A stretch of 64,000 nt of DNA from Corythucha ciliata (Eukaryota; Arthropoda; Insecta; Hemiptera; Tingidae). Location: contig CM075943.1 in assembly GCA_038030265.1 (NCBI GenBank), positions 2,356,001 to 2,420,000 on the forward strand, in the 5' to 3' direction. The position numbers and the translations under genes were made by a program. Position 1 is the first letter of the stretch, and every line of letters begins with the position of its first letter. The notes beneath the pieces are model-generated. The model did no database searches, was not told the DNA's origin, and saw only the letters and a program-made list of their open reading frames with translations. Positions 51,301-54,889 of the stretch are shown in pieces.

Positions 51301-54300
51301 TCAATTTTTGTCGCGAATTAGTGATTTTCTTCATTTTGCAAACGCGAATTAACGTTTTTCTACAACTTTATATCAGCAAATTGCAAATTAGCGATTTTTT
51401 CCAATTTCAGCTGTGAAATAGCGTTTTGTGCTAATTTTGCGACCATTCAGCATCCTATTCCCTTTTTCATACGTGAATGTGCGATTTTACGCCATTTCAG
51501 TTGTGAATTTGCCATTTTTGTCCAATTTAACCTGAAAGCGTCTTTTATTTGTCAATATTATAGCGTGTTTTTTCAACTTTATCCCCGGGGTTTCCCCAAA
51601 CACAACACTTTTGCGTTGATTTCCACAATTTATTCGTAGAATGGCCTCCATGTTTACCGTGAATCACCGATTTTTATTAATTTTAGTCTGGAAGTTTCAT
51701 CGCGAGACCATGAATCAGCGCTTTTTAGCAGCTATAGCCACGAATATTACCGATTTTTGTCTGATAGAGGGTCCGGGGTGAACTCCCCCCCCTCACCGTG
51801 CATTGGTACAGGACTGCGTTGGGTCTGAATTGTAAGGAAAAAGCTGGACGTACTCGTACCTTTTCGGGCTGTTTAAGTCCAATGCTAAACCTAATTTCAA
51901 CGTGAAATGCTCATTTTTGGAGATTTTATGGGGATCTTCGTTATGGTACTAGTGCTCCTTCGTTCGTATACTTGTAGTTCTGGGGGGGGGGGGATCTATC
52001 CCCCATATTCCCCCCCGTACCTACGCCCCTGCTTCTGGTTATTCAAAACCGGAAATTTTGCGACTGTTGTTCCCAGGAAACGTGCAATTTCGCGGCTAAT
52101 TTTATTCTCCGAAATGTTTAATTTCGTTTGTCCTTCGAAATCTGCAGTTTCTGCTTTTTATTCTTCGAAACATATACGTGACTAAAGTTAGTCCCTTGCC
52201 TAAAAACTTCAATCATGAAACTGACAATTTTACAGCAGATTATTCACTGAAACTTTGGGGCTTCTAATCCCCCCTACACTTTACTTCGTTTTTGGATGCA
52301 ATATTTTAGCAGAAAAGCGATACTCCCTTCGTGTTGAAACTGGGAAGGAGTGAAAAATAATTGGGCCAAGCATTGTGCTAGTGTGAGTTGGATGGGAGGT
52401 GGAAAATTTGACTAGCGTTCTTGCCAACGTTTCGTCGGAGCCGACCTATGATGGCATCCAACGATAACTGCATTCTTATAACCATTTCCCTTTATTCCGC
52501 ACGCGACGCGGGTGGCAATCCTCTCTATTACAAATTTATTAATACGACAAACCGTTAACCCCATAATATTTTATGTGTTTTTTAAACAACTTGAAATAAT
52601 TGAAAATTCACTTGCAGGAAGTAAGTGGAATTAAAGGTGTCATGTGTGTTCGCTTGCATTGGCTATTTGTGGAATCTCAACATGCGCTACAACAGACCAA
52701 GTGAACTTTATGGATTGTGGACTTTAAGTTTAAATTAAACCCGTTTATTTGACACTTTGGCACAGCTTGTGGGGGTTCTTTCCAATTTGCCTTTCTCGTA
52801 AGGACTGTCTGGATTAGTGGGACTCGTATGGAAAGTGATTTAAAGTGTCCCTTGTTAGTTTTTTTTTTCATCCTATAAAAGAAAGGGGTAAAATGTGAGA
52901 TAAGCTGATGAGATATGAAGGGTGAAATTGAAAGATACATGAGAGATGGAAAGGTCAATTAAGTAGCGGGCTCTTAGGTTTAGAGCTTGGGTTGAAGGTT
53001 GGAGGTGGTGAAGAAAACAGCAGAGGTCATTAAGAAGCCGTTCCGGAGGGTTGAGTTTTCGCTCCGCGTCATCGGCCGCAGGACCTACAAATGAGTGTTG
53101 GTTAAGGGGAGGGTCTCAGTTATTGAAATAATTTGTAGCAAACAAACATTTCTCTCTCTTTCTCTCTATTCTGTCTCTCTTTAGTATAGTCTCGTTTTAG
53201 TCTGGCAGGATTTTTGACGCTGTAAAAAATGAGCCCTTTAAGTTTTGGCTGGAAAGACTTCTACTAGCTGTCGTTGTGTATCTAACGACTCACAAAAACG
53301 TGAACTTTATAGTTATTTTGTTTGTTTCGGTTGGCGTGTTGTTTCCCAAAAGTTTCGCTTTTGTTTTTTTATAGGCTTGTTTATTTCACACGAGAGGGCA
53401 AGATATTTGCTCCAATCCCGAATTAGAATGCCCCTTGCATACATCACTTCACTTTACACTTTTTTCACGTTTAAATTTAGAACCAATTAAGGGGCTTGGA
53501 ATTTAAGACAAAAAAATGGACGAAGTCCATCTTTTAATAATCGAGTGGGTACGTTTTGTTTTTTCATTACCCTTTCCAGATGGTAACGGAAGAAGAGGAG
53601 AACCATCCTCATGCATCTCCTACCACTCTTCTCCCCCGAGATGTTTATATCAAAAAATAATGTTTGCTTAACGAGTCATTAGGACCATTCTGTATTTTTG
53701 TTCGGGAGGATCTTGAATTAGAAATACTCGTTCAACGATGAAGTTAGAAGGTATTACGGCTTCACCCCCCCCCCCACCCACAAGTCACATCGTGAATAGT
53801 TCCCGTCAACCGGGGAGTGGAGAAGATAGCTAAACTTAGTCCAGAGGAAAGACAAGTGATGTCTTCCAAGTGTGGTGCTGTTCCCACGCTCTTCACTCTA
53901 TTCATCCCCCACGTGTATAGTTGAACGAAACATCGCAAATGCATCTTTCATTTTCTTAATGAAGCGATAAACTGAAAAGTATAAAAATAACGATTCAGTC
54001 GAAAGGGAGCGTCTTATCAATTAACAAAAACCAATTCTCTTTTTCTTTATTTGAATATTTAGGTATAAAGAAGTAAGATTTTTTTAAAGGCCTTTCAAGA
54101 TGATTAAACGTCTACATGTTTTCCATAGATCTACGGGGACTTTTTCAATTACTAAAAAAATTTCTTGTTGGTTTTTTTCTTAACTTACAATTATAGGCCA
54201 AACGTCTTTACAATAGCAATAGATTATGCAACAGGTGCATGTTATTTCATCTGTGAGTTTGACGCGCAAAGTTTAGCCGATTTCCATAATGTAACGCGCC

Positions 54301-54698
54301 CAAATGAAATATTTTGCACGCCAGCTCAGAGTGCATAAGCAAAAAGTTGCAAAATAGAAAAGTCGAAGATGGCGGAAAGAAGGAAACAAAGAAAATTGAA
54401 TAACAATTGACAACTTTGAATGTTAAGTCCGCAAAGACCAGAATACATTCATAAGCACTATGCACAGAAAAACGGCGCCGCATATTCGACATCTGTTATC
54501 AGCCCAATAAACAGTGTCTTGACCCTTCGCCCTATATTTTAATTCAACAACCAAAATTGAATAAATTTATAGCCTCCTGAATTACCTTCGGAGGAAAATA
54601 ATGCGAAATTTTGTTTTAGATGGATGAAGCGGCCGACGACGCTACGCCTCCTCTGGAAGACTACCGAAGGACAACAGAGGTTGAAGAAGGGTTTAAAG
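2305..54698 (+). CDS. USP48: Ubiquitin carboxyl-terminal hydrolase 48 (USP48), 20 exons, last exon not found
   Basis: Deubiquitinase of peptidase family C19 that removes ubiquitin from protein substrates; human USP48 is mainly nuclear and linked to NF-kB and chromatin ubiquitin control (family knowledge). The joined exons give about 1106 codons, against 1035 residues in human. Visible in order: an N-terminal segment like human (LEKAAW, then C-x-R-N-C); the Cys box NLGATCYVNS with catalytic Cys about residue 97; QQDAQEF; two CxxC zinc-ribbon pairs near 220/223 and 267/270; the His box AYSGHYI with His about 355, followed by WYRFND; DUSP regions from about 465 to 940; a C-terminal ubiquitin-like domain from about 1010 to 1080; and a conserved EEGFKG tail. 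Join: 2305-2441, 7971-8171, 8234-8435, 8501-8616, 8680-8922, 9132-9304, 9367-9474, 9543-9745, 9828-10064, 10140-10303, 10386-10511, 10646-11049, 11530-11653, 11718-11890, 20069-20173, 21478-21590, 31828-31967, 35553-35693, 38486-38614, 54620-54698. Phases agree at all junctions except inside exon 13, which has a frameshift. Confidence 0.95.
2442..4037. other. Intron 1, 5' part: no gene seen
   Basis: AT-rich intron sequence with a G run near 2690 and an A run near 2986. Positions 3000-3250 (with repeated GTCGTCCGTCCG) look like a dispersed repeat, but no second copy is in the window. Short ORFs here have no recognisable similarity. Confidence 0.5.
4038..4205. repeat. Short-period degenerate tandem repeat
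   Basis: About eight units of roughly 17-20 bp with the shared core AACCACAAAAAGCTCT (variants AACCGCAAA, GACCACAAAG, ATCCACAAAAAG). A minisatellite in USP48 intron 1. Confidence 0.75.
4387..4752 (+). other. 121-codon open frame of unknown nature in intron 1
   Basis: An uninterrupted frame with more balanced composition than its surroundings, following a T-tract. The peptide is Pro/Lys/Ile-rich at first (KPIEVSPQVALPRK, KRPPPTLLNEVEDIP). I recognise no domain and there is no obvious ATG. It could be an old retro-insert, an exon remnant or chance. Its low A/T content and coherent start are the only reasons to list it. Confidence 0.2.
5117..5298. repeat. Near-perfect hairpin, 84-bp arms
   Basis: Positions 5117-5200 and 5215-5298 are reverse complements with one mismatch seen (5191 against 5224). 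The loop is 14 bases, CCCGCCGGGGAGCC. The outer arms are AT-rich (TAATTAATAAATTAATTAG); the inner arms carry GTCCGGATAATATCAG and its complement. MITE-like, or a hairpin RNA source. It directly abuts the next foldback element. Confidence 0.92.
5299..7086. mobile_element. Foldback element, long inverted arms (~500 bp)
   Basis: Left arm from AATGGGGAACTTGCATGAA (5301) reads inward to GATTGGCGATTGTAGC (about 5770). The right arm returns from GCTACAATCGCCAAT (about 6585) to TTCATGCAAGTTGCCCATT (ending about 7083). Arms share motifs such as TTGCAACCCGATTGGT / ACCAATCGGGCTGCAA and TTTGTTTACAAATAACA, with indels, so they are diverged. The centre (about 5850-6530) is unique and has a 95-codon frame (5843-6130) with no recognisable domain. 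No transposase was recognised. Confidence 0.8.
7087..7330. other. Intron 1 spacer, nothing recognised
   Basis: Short open frames on both strands without similarity I recognise. No repeat copy seen elsewhere in the window. Confidence 0.4.
7340..7680. repeat. Degenerate ~30-60 bp tandem array (variant type)
   Basis: Repeated blocks with CAATTTCGTGGGTTTAGCTC and variants, spaced by short A- and T-rich joins. The same block type recurs at 27085-27240 and, on the other strand, at 27290-27780. Confidence 0.7.
7971..8171 (+). CDS. USP48: USP48 exon 2 (catalytic Cys box)
   Basis: Acceptor TTTTTTCAG, donor GTAAGT. It begins by completing the split Lys codon, then RNCRGNPFC and GIGE as in human. An acidic stretch (EDSEDEEAE) precedes the catalytic box VGLKNLGATCYVNSLLQLW, in which the Cys is the nucleophile. 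Confidence 0.97.
8234..8435 (+). CDS. USP48: USP48 exon 3 (USP core)
   Basis: Acceptor CCGAACAG after a C-rich tract; donor GTACAA. Encodes the stretch with HLQLVFALMQ, VIDPLNFIKAL and QQDAQ, matching human HLQYLFALLQ, YIDPSGFVKAL and QQDAQ. It ends on a whole codon. Intron 2 upstream is only 62 bp. Confidence 0.97.
8501..8616 (+). CDS. USP48: USP48 exon 4 (USP core)
   Basis: Acceptor TTTCTAG, donor GTAGGA. Begins EFSKLFISLLEESLS, directly continuing the QQDAQ motif of exon 3 as in human QQDAQEFSKLF, and contains FCGKYSY. Ends two bases into an Arg codon. Confidence 0.97.
8680..8922 (+). CDS. USP48: USP48 exon 5 (zinc-ribbon Cys pairs)
   Basis: Acceptor TTTATAG, donor GTATGC. Encodes CSKC and CSGC, the two Cys pairs typical of the USP fingers subdomain, with FYELELNVKGH between them and LNLQLMRFVYDR at the end, all close to human. 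Confidence 0.97.
9132..9304 (+). CDS. USP48: USP48 exon 6 (catalytic His box)
   Basis: Acceptor TTTCCTAG, donor GTGAGT. Encodes QKGHKKKLNT and AVLIHKGPSAYSGHYI. The His in SGHYI is the general base of the peptidase triad. Ends one base into an Ala codon. Confidence 0.97.
9367..9474 (+). CDS. USP48: USP48 exon 7 (end of catalytic domain)
   Basis: Acceptor GCTTTCAG, donor GTGAAA. Encodes AHIRD, GDWYRFND and KKMEGKKL. The Asn/Asp of RFND is the third triad position in USPs. Matches human GEWYKFND and EKMEGKKL. The downstream intron is 68 bp. Confidence 0.96.
9543..9745 (+). CDS. USP48: USP48 exon 8
   Basis: Acceptor GTGATATAG. Encodes a basic stretch, then SCNAYMLVY (human SRNAYMLVY), LPEYLQQEI and a linker. 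It ends at Lys before a non-canonical GC donor (AAG|GCAAGT); no GT donor at this point keeps the frame. Confidence 0.95.
9746..9827 (+). other. GC-AG intron (USP48 intron 8)
   Basis: The 82-bp intron begins GCAAGT after AAG and ends AATTTAG. The donor otherwise matches the consensus AAG|GTAAGT perfectly, as is usual for GC-AG introns. The flanking codons join in phase 0 with human-like spacing. Confidence 0.85.
9828..10064 (+). CDS. USP48: USP48 exon 9 (start of first DUSP region)
   Basis: Acceptor chosen at AATTTAG (9827), which gives the same residue spacing as human up to GKA. An alternative acceptor at 9842 is also in frame and would drop five residues. Encodes VELLKQLP, SSHWLTNWL and LLCTHKKISPD, matching human KELYQRLP and LLCSHDKLHPD. 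Donor GTTAGT. Confidence 0.93.
10140..10303 (+). CDS. USP48: USP48 exon 10
   Basis: Acceptor after a long T-tract (TCGTTTCAG). Encodes AEILFAKYDGGPRL and LCKECV, close to human ADIFYSRYGGGPRL and LCKECV. The donor GTGTGT at 10304 is the only GT that leaves the two-base phase required by exon 11. Confidence 0.93.
10386..10511 (+). CDS. USP48: USP48 exon 11
   Basis: Acceptor TGTTTTAG, donor GTGAGT. Encodes FWIGKQSLKNWQKKAV (human FWVGKSSLRSWRQLAL) followed by an acidic, low-complexity linker. Ends two bases into a Trp codon. Confidence 0.96.
10646..11049 (+). CDS. USP48: USP48 exon 12 (long acidic linker)
   Basis: Acceptor GCTACCAG, donor GTATGT. Starts DHSSWQKK, then about 110 residues rich in Asp, Glu, Ser, Asn and Lys. 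It ends DFNEDIVCMHG, equivalent to human LNFNEDILCPHG. The linker is clearly longer than in human, which accounts for most of the length difference between the proteins. It is probably disordered. Confidence 0.95.
11050..11529 (+). other. USP48 intron 12, no feature
   Basis: 480-bp intron with GTATGT donor and T-rich acceptor. No repeat, ORF or RNA gene seen. Confidence 0.7.
11530..11653 (+). CDS. USP48: USP48 exon 13, with apparent 1-base loss and in-frame stop
   Basis: Acceptor TTTTTACAG. In the frame set by exon 12 it reads NLSINENSRRLISW, like human ELCISENERRLVSKEAW, but then reaches a TGA at 11583-11585. From about 11576 the next frame reads WLKLKTYFPTVKEFSRE and ESCRQC, like human WSKLQQYFPKAPEFPSY and CCSQC. 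One base is therefore missing between 11573 and 11579. The exon is 124 bp where 125 would restore phase with exon 14 (donor GTAGGT at 11654). Cause unresolved: sequencing or assembly error, or a real allele. Confidence 0.9.
11718..11890 (+). CDS. USP48: USP48 exon 14 (DUSP region)
   Basis: Acceptor ACGTTTGCAG, donor GTAGGT. Encodes ISEKKNLFMLL and VVSLNEFLRPWRKFIR, matching human IANEQKTSLPNLF and IVSQFFVEEWRKFVRK. Ends two bases into an Arg codon. The next exon lies 8.2 kb away. Confidence 0.95.
12430..12530 (+). repeat. tRNA-like (SINE-like) segment
   Basis: TTGGCAAAGCCGAGTGAGCC resembles an A box (TGGCNNAGTGG) and GGGTTTGAACCCCGC resembles a B box (GGTTCGANNCC), about 55 bp apart. I cannot fold a full cloverleaf with a convincing acceptor stem. 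A tRNA-derived SINE head or tRNA pseudogene is more likely than a working tRNA. Confidence 0.35.
13062..13345. mobile_element. Half copy of the 5299-7086 foldback element
   Basis: Shares GACTTGCATGAATG, GAATTGGCACATG, AGTTGCAGCCCGATTGGTGC, AAAGTTCTTCAAGAGGGGAT and TTGTTTACAAATAACA, in the same order, with both arms of the element at 5299-7086. Only one arm is present. Nested inside the array of copy B. Confidence 0.85.
14361..14716. repeat. Foldback palindrome, ~150-bp arms
   Basis: Left arm TAAGGGAGAGTTGTACACGT through GCACCAATCCTGGATTT and CTCATTTAAATCTTAAGGAA. The right arm carries the complements (TTTAAATGAGACC, AAATCCAGGATTGGTGCA, ACATGTACAACTCCCCCTTA). The arms are diverged. Nested in copy B; the first arm covers part of a chance 73-codon frame. 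Confidence 0.85.
14755..14785 (+). repeat. Segment resembling the 5' end of U2 snRNA
   Basis: GCGTCTCGGCCTTTTGCTGA followed by GGTCAAAG resembles the conserved U2 5' end (CTTCTCGGCCTTTTGGCTAA, then GATCAA), with one deletion and a few substitutions. Similarity fades after about 31 bases, so it is a fragment or a U2-headed repeat and not a functional U2 gene. It may be chance. Confidence 0.3.
14890..18120. other. USP48 intron 14, middle: no gene seen
   Basis: AT-rich sequence with scattered short frames lacking any recognisable domain. A run of A at about 18067-18092 resembles a retroposon tail, but I could not define an element before it. Confidence 0.5.
18121..18262. repeat. MITE-like palindrome
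   Basis: Left TTCATAGACACCACTTGAAC with TTCTC and GGCCGTCGAAATA; right complement AGGAGAATTGAGTTCAAGTG then GCGTCTACTACGAA. The centre is TTTTGTTTTCAAACAAAA, itself palindromic. The imperfect arms are about 60 bp. Confidence 0.75.
18288..18395. repeat. Dispersed repeat module, second copy at 55531-55632
   Basis: Contains CCCGTTCTCTCTAAATTAAA, ACGTTAATGGAGAAGACGGG and TTGCAGAATTGTGTGCAAAT. The same order occurs at 55531-55632. The module begins and ends its first half with complementary CCCGTCTTCTC / GAGAAGACGGG. Confidence 0.75.
18396..20068. other. USP48 intron 14, 3' part: no feature
   Basis: No repeat with a second copy and no coding signal recognised. A purine-rich frame (19263-19625) contains an A run and looks like low-complexity sequence. 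C run near 19732. Confidence 0.5.
20069..20173 (+). CDS. USP48: USP48 exon 15
   Basis: Acceptor CTGTTTCAG, donor GTGAGT. Begins with the last base of the split Arg codon and encodes SLRNSSMICQHNLLMYD and NKEDAD, corresponding to human SVGNSALLCPHGGLMFT and TKEDSK. Phases agree with exons 14 and 16. Confidence 0.94.
20174..21477 (+). other. USP48 intron 15, no feature
   Basis: 1.3-kb intron with GTGAGT donor. G run near 21026. No second-copy repeat or coding signal seen. Confidence 0.6.
21478..21590 (+). CDS. USP48: USP48 exon 16
   Basis: Acceptor TTGTGTTTCAG, donor GTAAGT. Encodes LSDNEWSILSKLYYVDQEI and VVDTNPS, equivalent to human WPSEWQMIQKLFVVDHVI and DVNPSE. Ends one base into a Lys codon completed in exon 17, 10.2 kb downstream. 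Confidence 0.94.
21591..22515. other. USP48 intron 16, 5' part: nothing seen
   Basis: AT-rich, C run near 21917. No coding signal. Confidence 0.5.
22516..22630. repeat. Minisatellite, ~22-bp units
   Basis: Degenerate tandem units around the core CTTTGTTGTGGATGGACCAT (variants GTTGAACC, TTGGAGC). A related array starts with the same GGAAAGCTTTACTG-like lead-in at 45412. Confidence 0.75.
22631..25597. other. USP48 intron 16: no gene seen
   Basis: AT-rich sequence without recognisable genes. An overlapping pair of frames at 23619-23985 on opposite strands shows no domain. Confidence 0.5.
25598..25733. mobile_element. MITE, family 1 (hairpin, ~50-bp arms)
   Basis: Left AAGGCCCGCTCACAAGCTCT then ATGTTTGCGTTGT; right complement ACAACGAAAACATAGAGCTC then GTGAACGGGCCTT. 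Other copies at 26722-26835 and 38043-38188. Confidence 0.9.
25749..26412. mobile_element. Foldback element, family 2
   Basis: Ends AGTCCGGGAGCCCACCGTAT and ATACGTTGGGCTCCCGGACT are complementary. Interior sub-repeats are also inverted (GCTAGCTGTTGGCAAACA against GTTTGTCAACAGCTTGC). A second copy lies at 43021-43490. Its right part is split by a MITE of family 3 (26211-26358). Two overlapping short frames inside show no domain. Confidence 0.85.
26211..26358. mobile_element. MITE, family 3, nested in the family 2 element
   Basis: Left TTAGAGTTGTCGGGAAAAAA, right TTTTTCCCGACAACTGTAAC, with GGGGCC / GGCCCC outside. Nested between the sub-ends of the family 2 element. A second copy, inverted, lies at 26522-26655. 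Confidence 0.88.
26522..26655. mobile_element. MITE, family 3, second copy
   Basis: GGGGCCGTAGTTAGAGTTGT through CCCGACAACTCCAACG. Its interior GAGGTGGTTGCTATGGCGGG is the complement of the interior of the copy at 26211-26358, so it lies in the opposite orientation. Confidence 0.88.
26722..26835. mobile_element. MITE, family 1, partial copy
   Basis: AAGGCCCTGGCCACAAGC start and GGAGTCTATGCAACCAAACA, AAATGAAACATTTAGATTGG inside. The right end is lost or diverged. Confidence 0.75.
27085..27790. repeat. Degenerate array of the 7340 type, with (GTT)n block
   Basis: Units such as AAATTTCGCGGATCTGGCAC and CAATTTCGTGGGTTGGGCTG (27085-27240) and, on the other strand, CACGAAATT-containing units (27290-27780). 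A (TTG)n microsatellite of about 20 or more units occupies 27342-27414. Direction changes around the microsatellite. Confidence 0.75.
27791..31827. other. USP48 intron 16, 3' part: mostly featureless
   Basis: G/C runs near 27828, 28069, 28586 and 29572. A loose inverted repeat lies at about 28158-28294 (TTTTTAGCGTTTAGAG against CTCTAAACGCTGAAAT, GCGCGCGATTTTCATTGAAA). No coding signal recognised. Confidence 0.5.
31828..31967 (+). CDS. USP48: USP48 exon 17
   Basis: Acceptor TTTGTTTCAG, donor GTAAGT. Encodes KLCQECLLSRLQNEQ and AKVYIRQQIQL, matching human KLCPECREGLLCQQQ and ATIYVHKVV, and ends SSPE. The CxxC pair corresponds to a conserved Cys pair in this part of USP48. Confidence 0.95.
31968..34599. 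other. USP48 intron 17, 5' part: nothing recognised
   Basis: G runs near 32394 and 32655. A short inverted repeat ACTAGGTGAA / TTCACCTAGT at about 33327-33350. A Leu-rich frame at 33842-34225 is a CT-rich tract and not a likely gene. Confidence 0.5.
34600..35420. repeat. ~30-bp degenerate array (copy D), reverse orientation
   Basis: Units like CTAATTCGCGGCTGAAATTA and GCTAAAATTGAGAAA, the complement of the 540-1790 units. CCCCTCTGGCTACGCCC at about 35273-35289 resembles an element terminus. Clear ends and a target duplication were not found. Intron 17. Confidence 0.75.
35553..35693 (+). CDS. USP48: USP48 exon 18 (start of ubiquitin-like domain)
   Basis: Acceptor TTCATTTTCAG, donor GTGAGT; 47 whole codons. 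Begins with a basic linker (SKRPKGKG), then RRSTRLRKVKGEKTVTI, the start of the C-terminal UBL (human RRSMRHRKVRGEKALLV). Confidence 0.96.
35694..38042. other. USP48 intron 18: no gene seen
   Basis: CT-rich stretches (35821-35870, 36740-36780) and overlapping chance frames on both strands at 37110-37451. No domain recognised. Confidence 0.5.
38043..38188. mobile_element. MITE, family 1, copy in intron 18
   Basis: AAGGCCAGTTCACAAGCTCT then ATGTTTGCGTTGTG. Right complement ACATAGAGCTTGTGAACGGG then CCTT. Confidence 0.88.
38486..38614 (+). CDS. USP48: USP48 exon 19 (second half of ubiquitin-like domain)
   Basis: Acceptor TATTTTTGTCAG, donor GTAAGA; 43 whole codons. Encodes FGVAPFDQHL and DSILLLK, matching human FSVAPFDQNL and ESVILLK. 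The next exon lies 16 kb downstream. Confidence 0.97.
38748..39390. repeat. Degenerate ~30-bp array (third variant)
   Basis: Begins with a terminus-like AAAAGGGCGTAGCCAGAGTG. Inside, units such as CGAAATTGCAAGTTAGC, AAATTGCAAGTTTCAGG-like and CCAAGTTTCAGGATATTTTT recur. No right terminus or target duplication was found before the next element. Confidence 0.55.
39402..42370. mobile_element. hAT-like non-autonomous element with ~30-bp array (copy C)
   Basis: Ends CAAAAGCGGATTTAGGGAG and CCTGAATCCGCGTCTG are inverted. The 8-bp target-site duplication GTATTAGC is exact (39394-39401 and 42371-42378). The interior, 39490-42300, is a degenerate array of units like CGAATCGTCAGTTTTGCCAT then TTTTAGGGCG. 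It contains a 702-bp tandem duplication; without it the element is about 2267 bp, near the size of copies B and E. No transposase frame seen. Lies in USP48 intron 19. Confidence 0.9.
40301..41704. repeat. Tandem duplication of 702 bp, nearly identical copies
   Basis: 40301-41002 and 41003-41704 share the same sequence. I saw only two substitutions (GGGCTAGCTT/GGGCTGGCTT and ATTAGCCATT/ATTACCCATT). The junction falls in TAGTCAGTTTTGCC, a motif that recurs in this array and could mediate unequal exchange. Confidence 0.95.
42371..43020. other. Intron 19 spacer, nothing recognised
   Basis: No repeat with another copy and no coding signal seen. Confidence 0.4.
43021..43490. mobile_element. Foldback element, family 2, second copy
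   Basis: TTAATAGTCCGGGACCCCAC through CTGTTGGCAAACATACC, then GGAATGGCTTTTTACTCTCG and CAGTCGTTTTCAAAGC, in the order seen at 25749-26200. The right terminus is degraded or missing. Confidence 0.85.
43491..45411. other. Intron 19: no gene seen
   Basis: Short frames on both strands without recognised domains. G run near 45066. Confidence 0.5.
45412..45500. repeat. Minisatellite related to 22516-22630
   Basis: AAGCTTTACTGTAGCTGGAC, then repeated TTTGTTGATGTTGAGGTTGG and CATTGCTGTGGTTGGAC units. Confidence 0.75.
45501..49160. other. Intron 19: no gene seen
   Basis: AT-rich, C runs near 45711, 46447, 46612 and 46885. No coding signal or second-copy repeat recognised. Confidence 0.5.
49161..49709. 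repeat. ~30-bp array, left part of an interrupted element
   Basis: Units such as TTAGCCGCAAATTAGCGC and TTAGCGATTTTTCTC; less regular to the right. Together with 52040-52260 it flanks copy E, so copy E appears to have inserted into an older array of the same class. Confidence 0.65.
49710..52031. mobile_element. hAT-like non-autonomous element with ~30-bp array (copy E)
   Basis: Ends CAGTGGCGTAGGTAGG and CCCGTACCTACGCCCCTG are inverted. Flanks CTTCTGGC (49702-49709) and CTTCTGGT (52032-52039) match at 7 of 8. The interior carries units like TTTTCTCAATTTTAGCCGCG and AAATTAGCG from about 49880 to 51740. A hairpin (50608-50725) is nested inside. No transposase frame. USP48 intron 19. Confidence 0.88.
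50608..50725. repeat. Hairpin, ~37-bp arms, nested in copy E
   Basis: CCCTACTCTGTAACTCACAA then CGCGTGCGTTAGC; complement GCTAACGCACGCGTT then AAGAGTTACAGAATAGGGG, with about 45 bp between. Likely a small MITE. Confidence 0.88.
52040..54619. other. Intron 19, 3' part
   Basis: 52040-52260 holds the right remainder of the array interrupted by copy E (CGTGCAATTTCGCGGCTAAT). The rest is AT-rich with no gene or repeat recognised; C run near 53765. Confidence 0.5.
54620..54698 (+). CDS. USP48: USP48 exon 20 (penultimate, EEGFKG tail)
   Basis: Acceptor TTTTGTTTTAG, donor GTAAGA. Encodes MDEAADDATPP, a short acidic linker, then VEEGFKG. Human has the same order: an acidic linker and MPEEGFKG before its last seven residues. 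The exon ends one base into the final Gly codon, so one more tiny coding exon is expected. Reading into the intron gives no family match. Confidence 0.93.
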
Positions 54699-54889
54699 GT
54701 AAGATGTACAAAATTACAAATTGTTTGCTATTTGGCCCCCTATCTACATACAGGGTGGATGCGTATAAGCGTAAAGAAAAAAATTGGGTAAAATTAGACC
54801 TCATTTGCGATCGAAAACACTCCATACACCGTGGTCCGAAAATCAAAACCCTTCGAGATATGATTTTTCTAGCTTATTTTTTAGGATAA

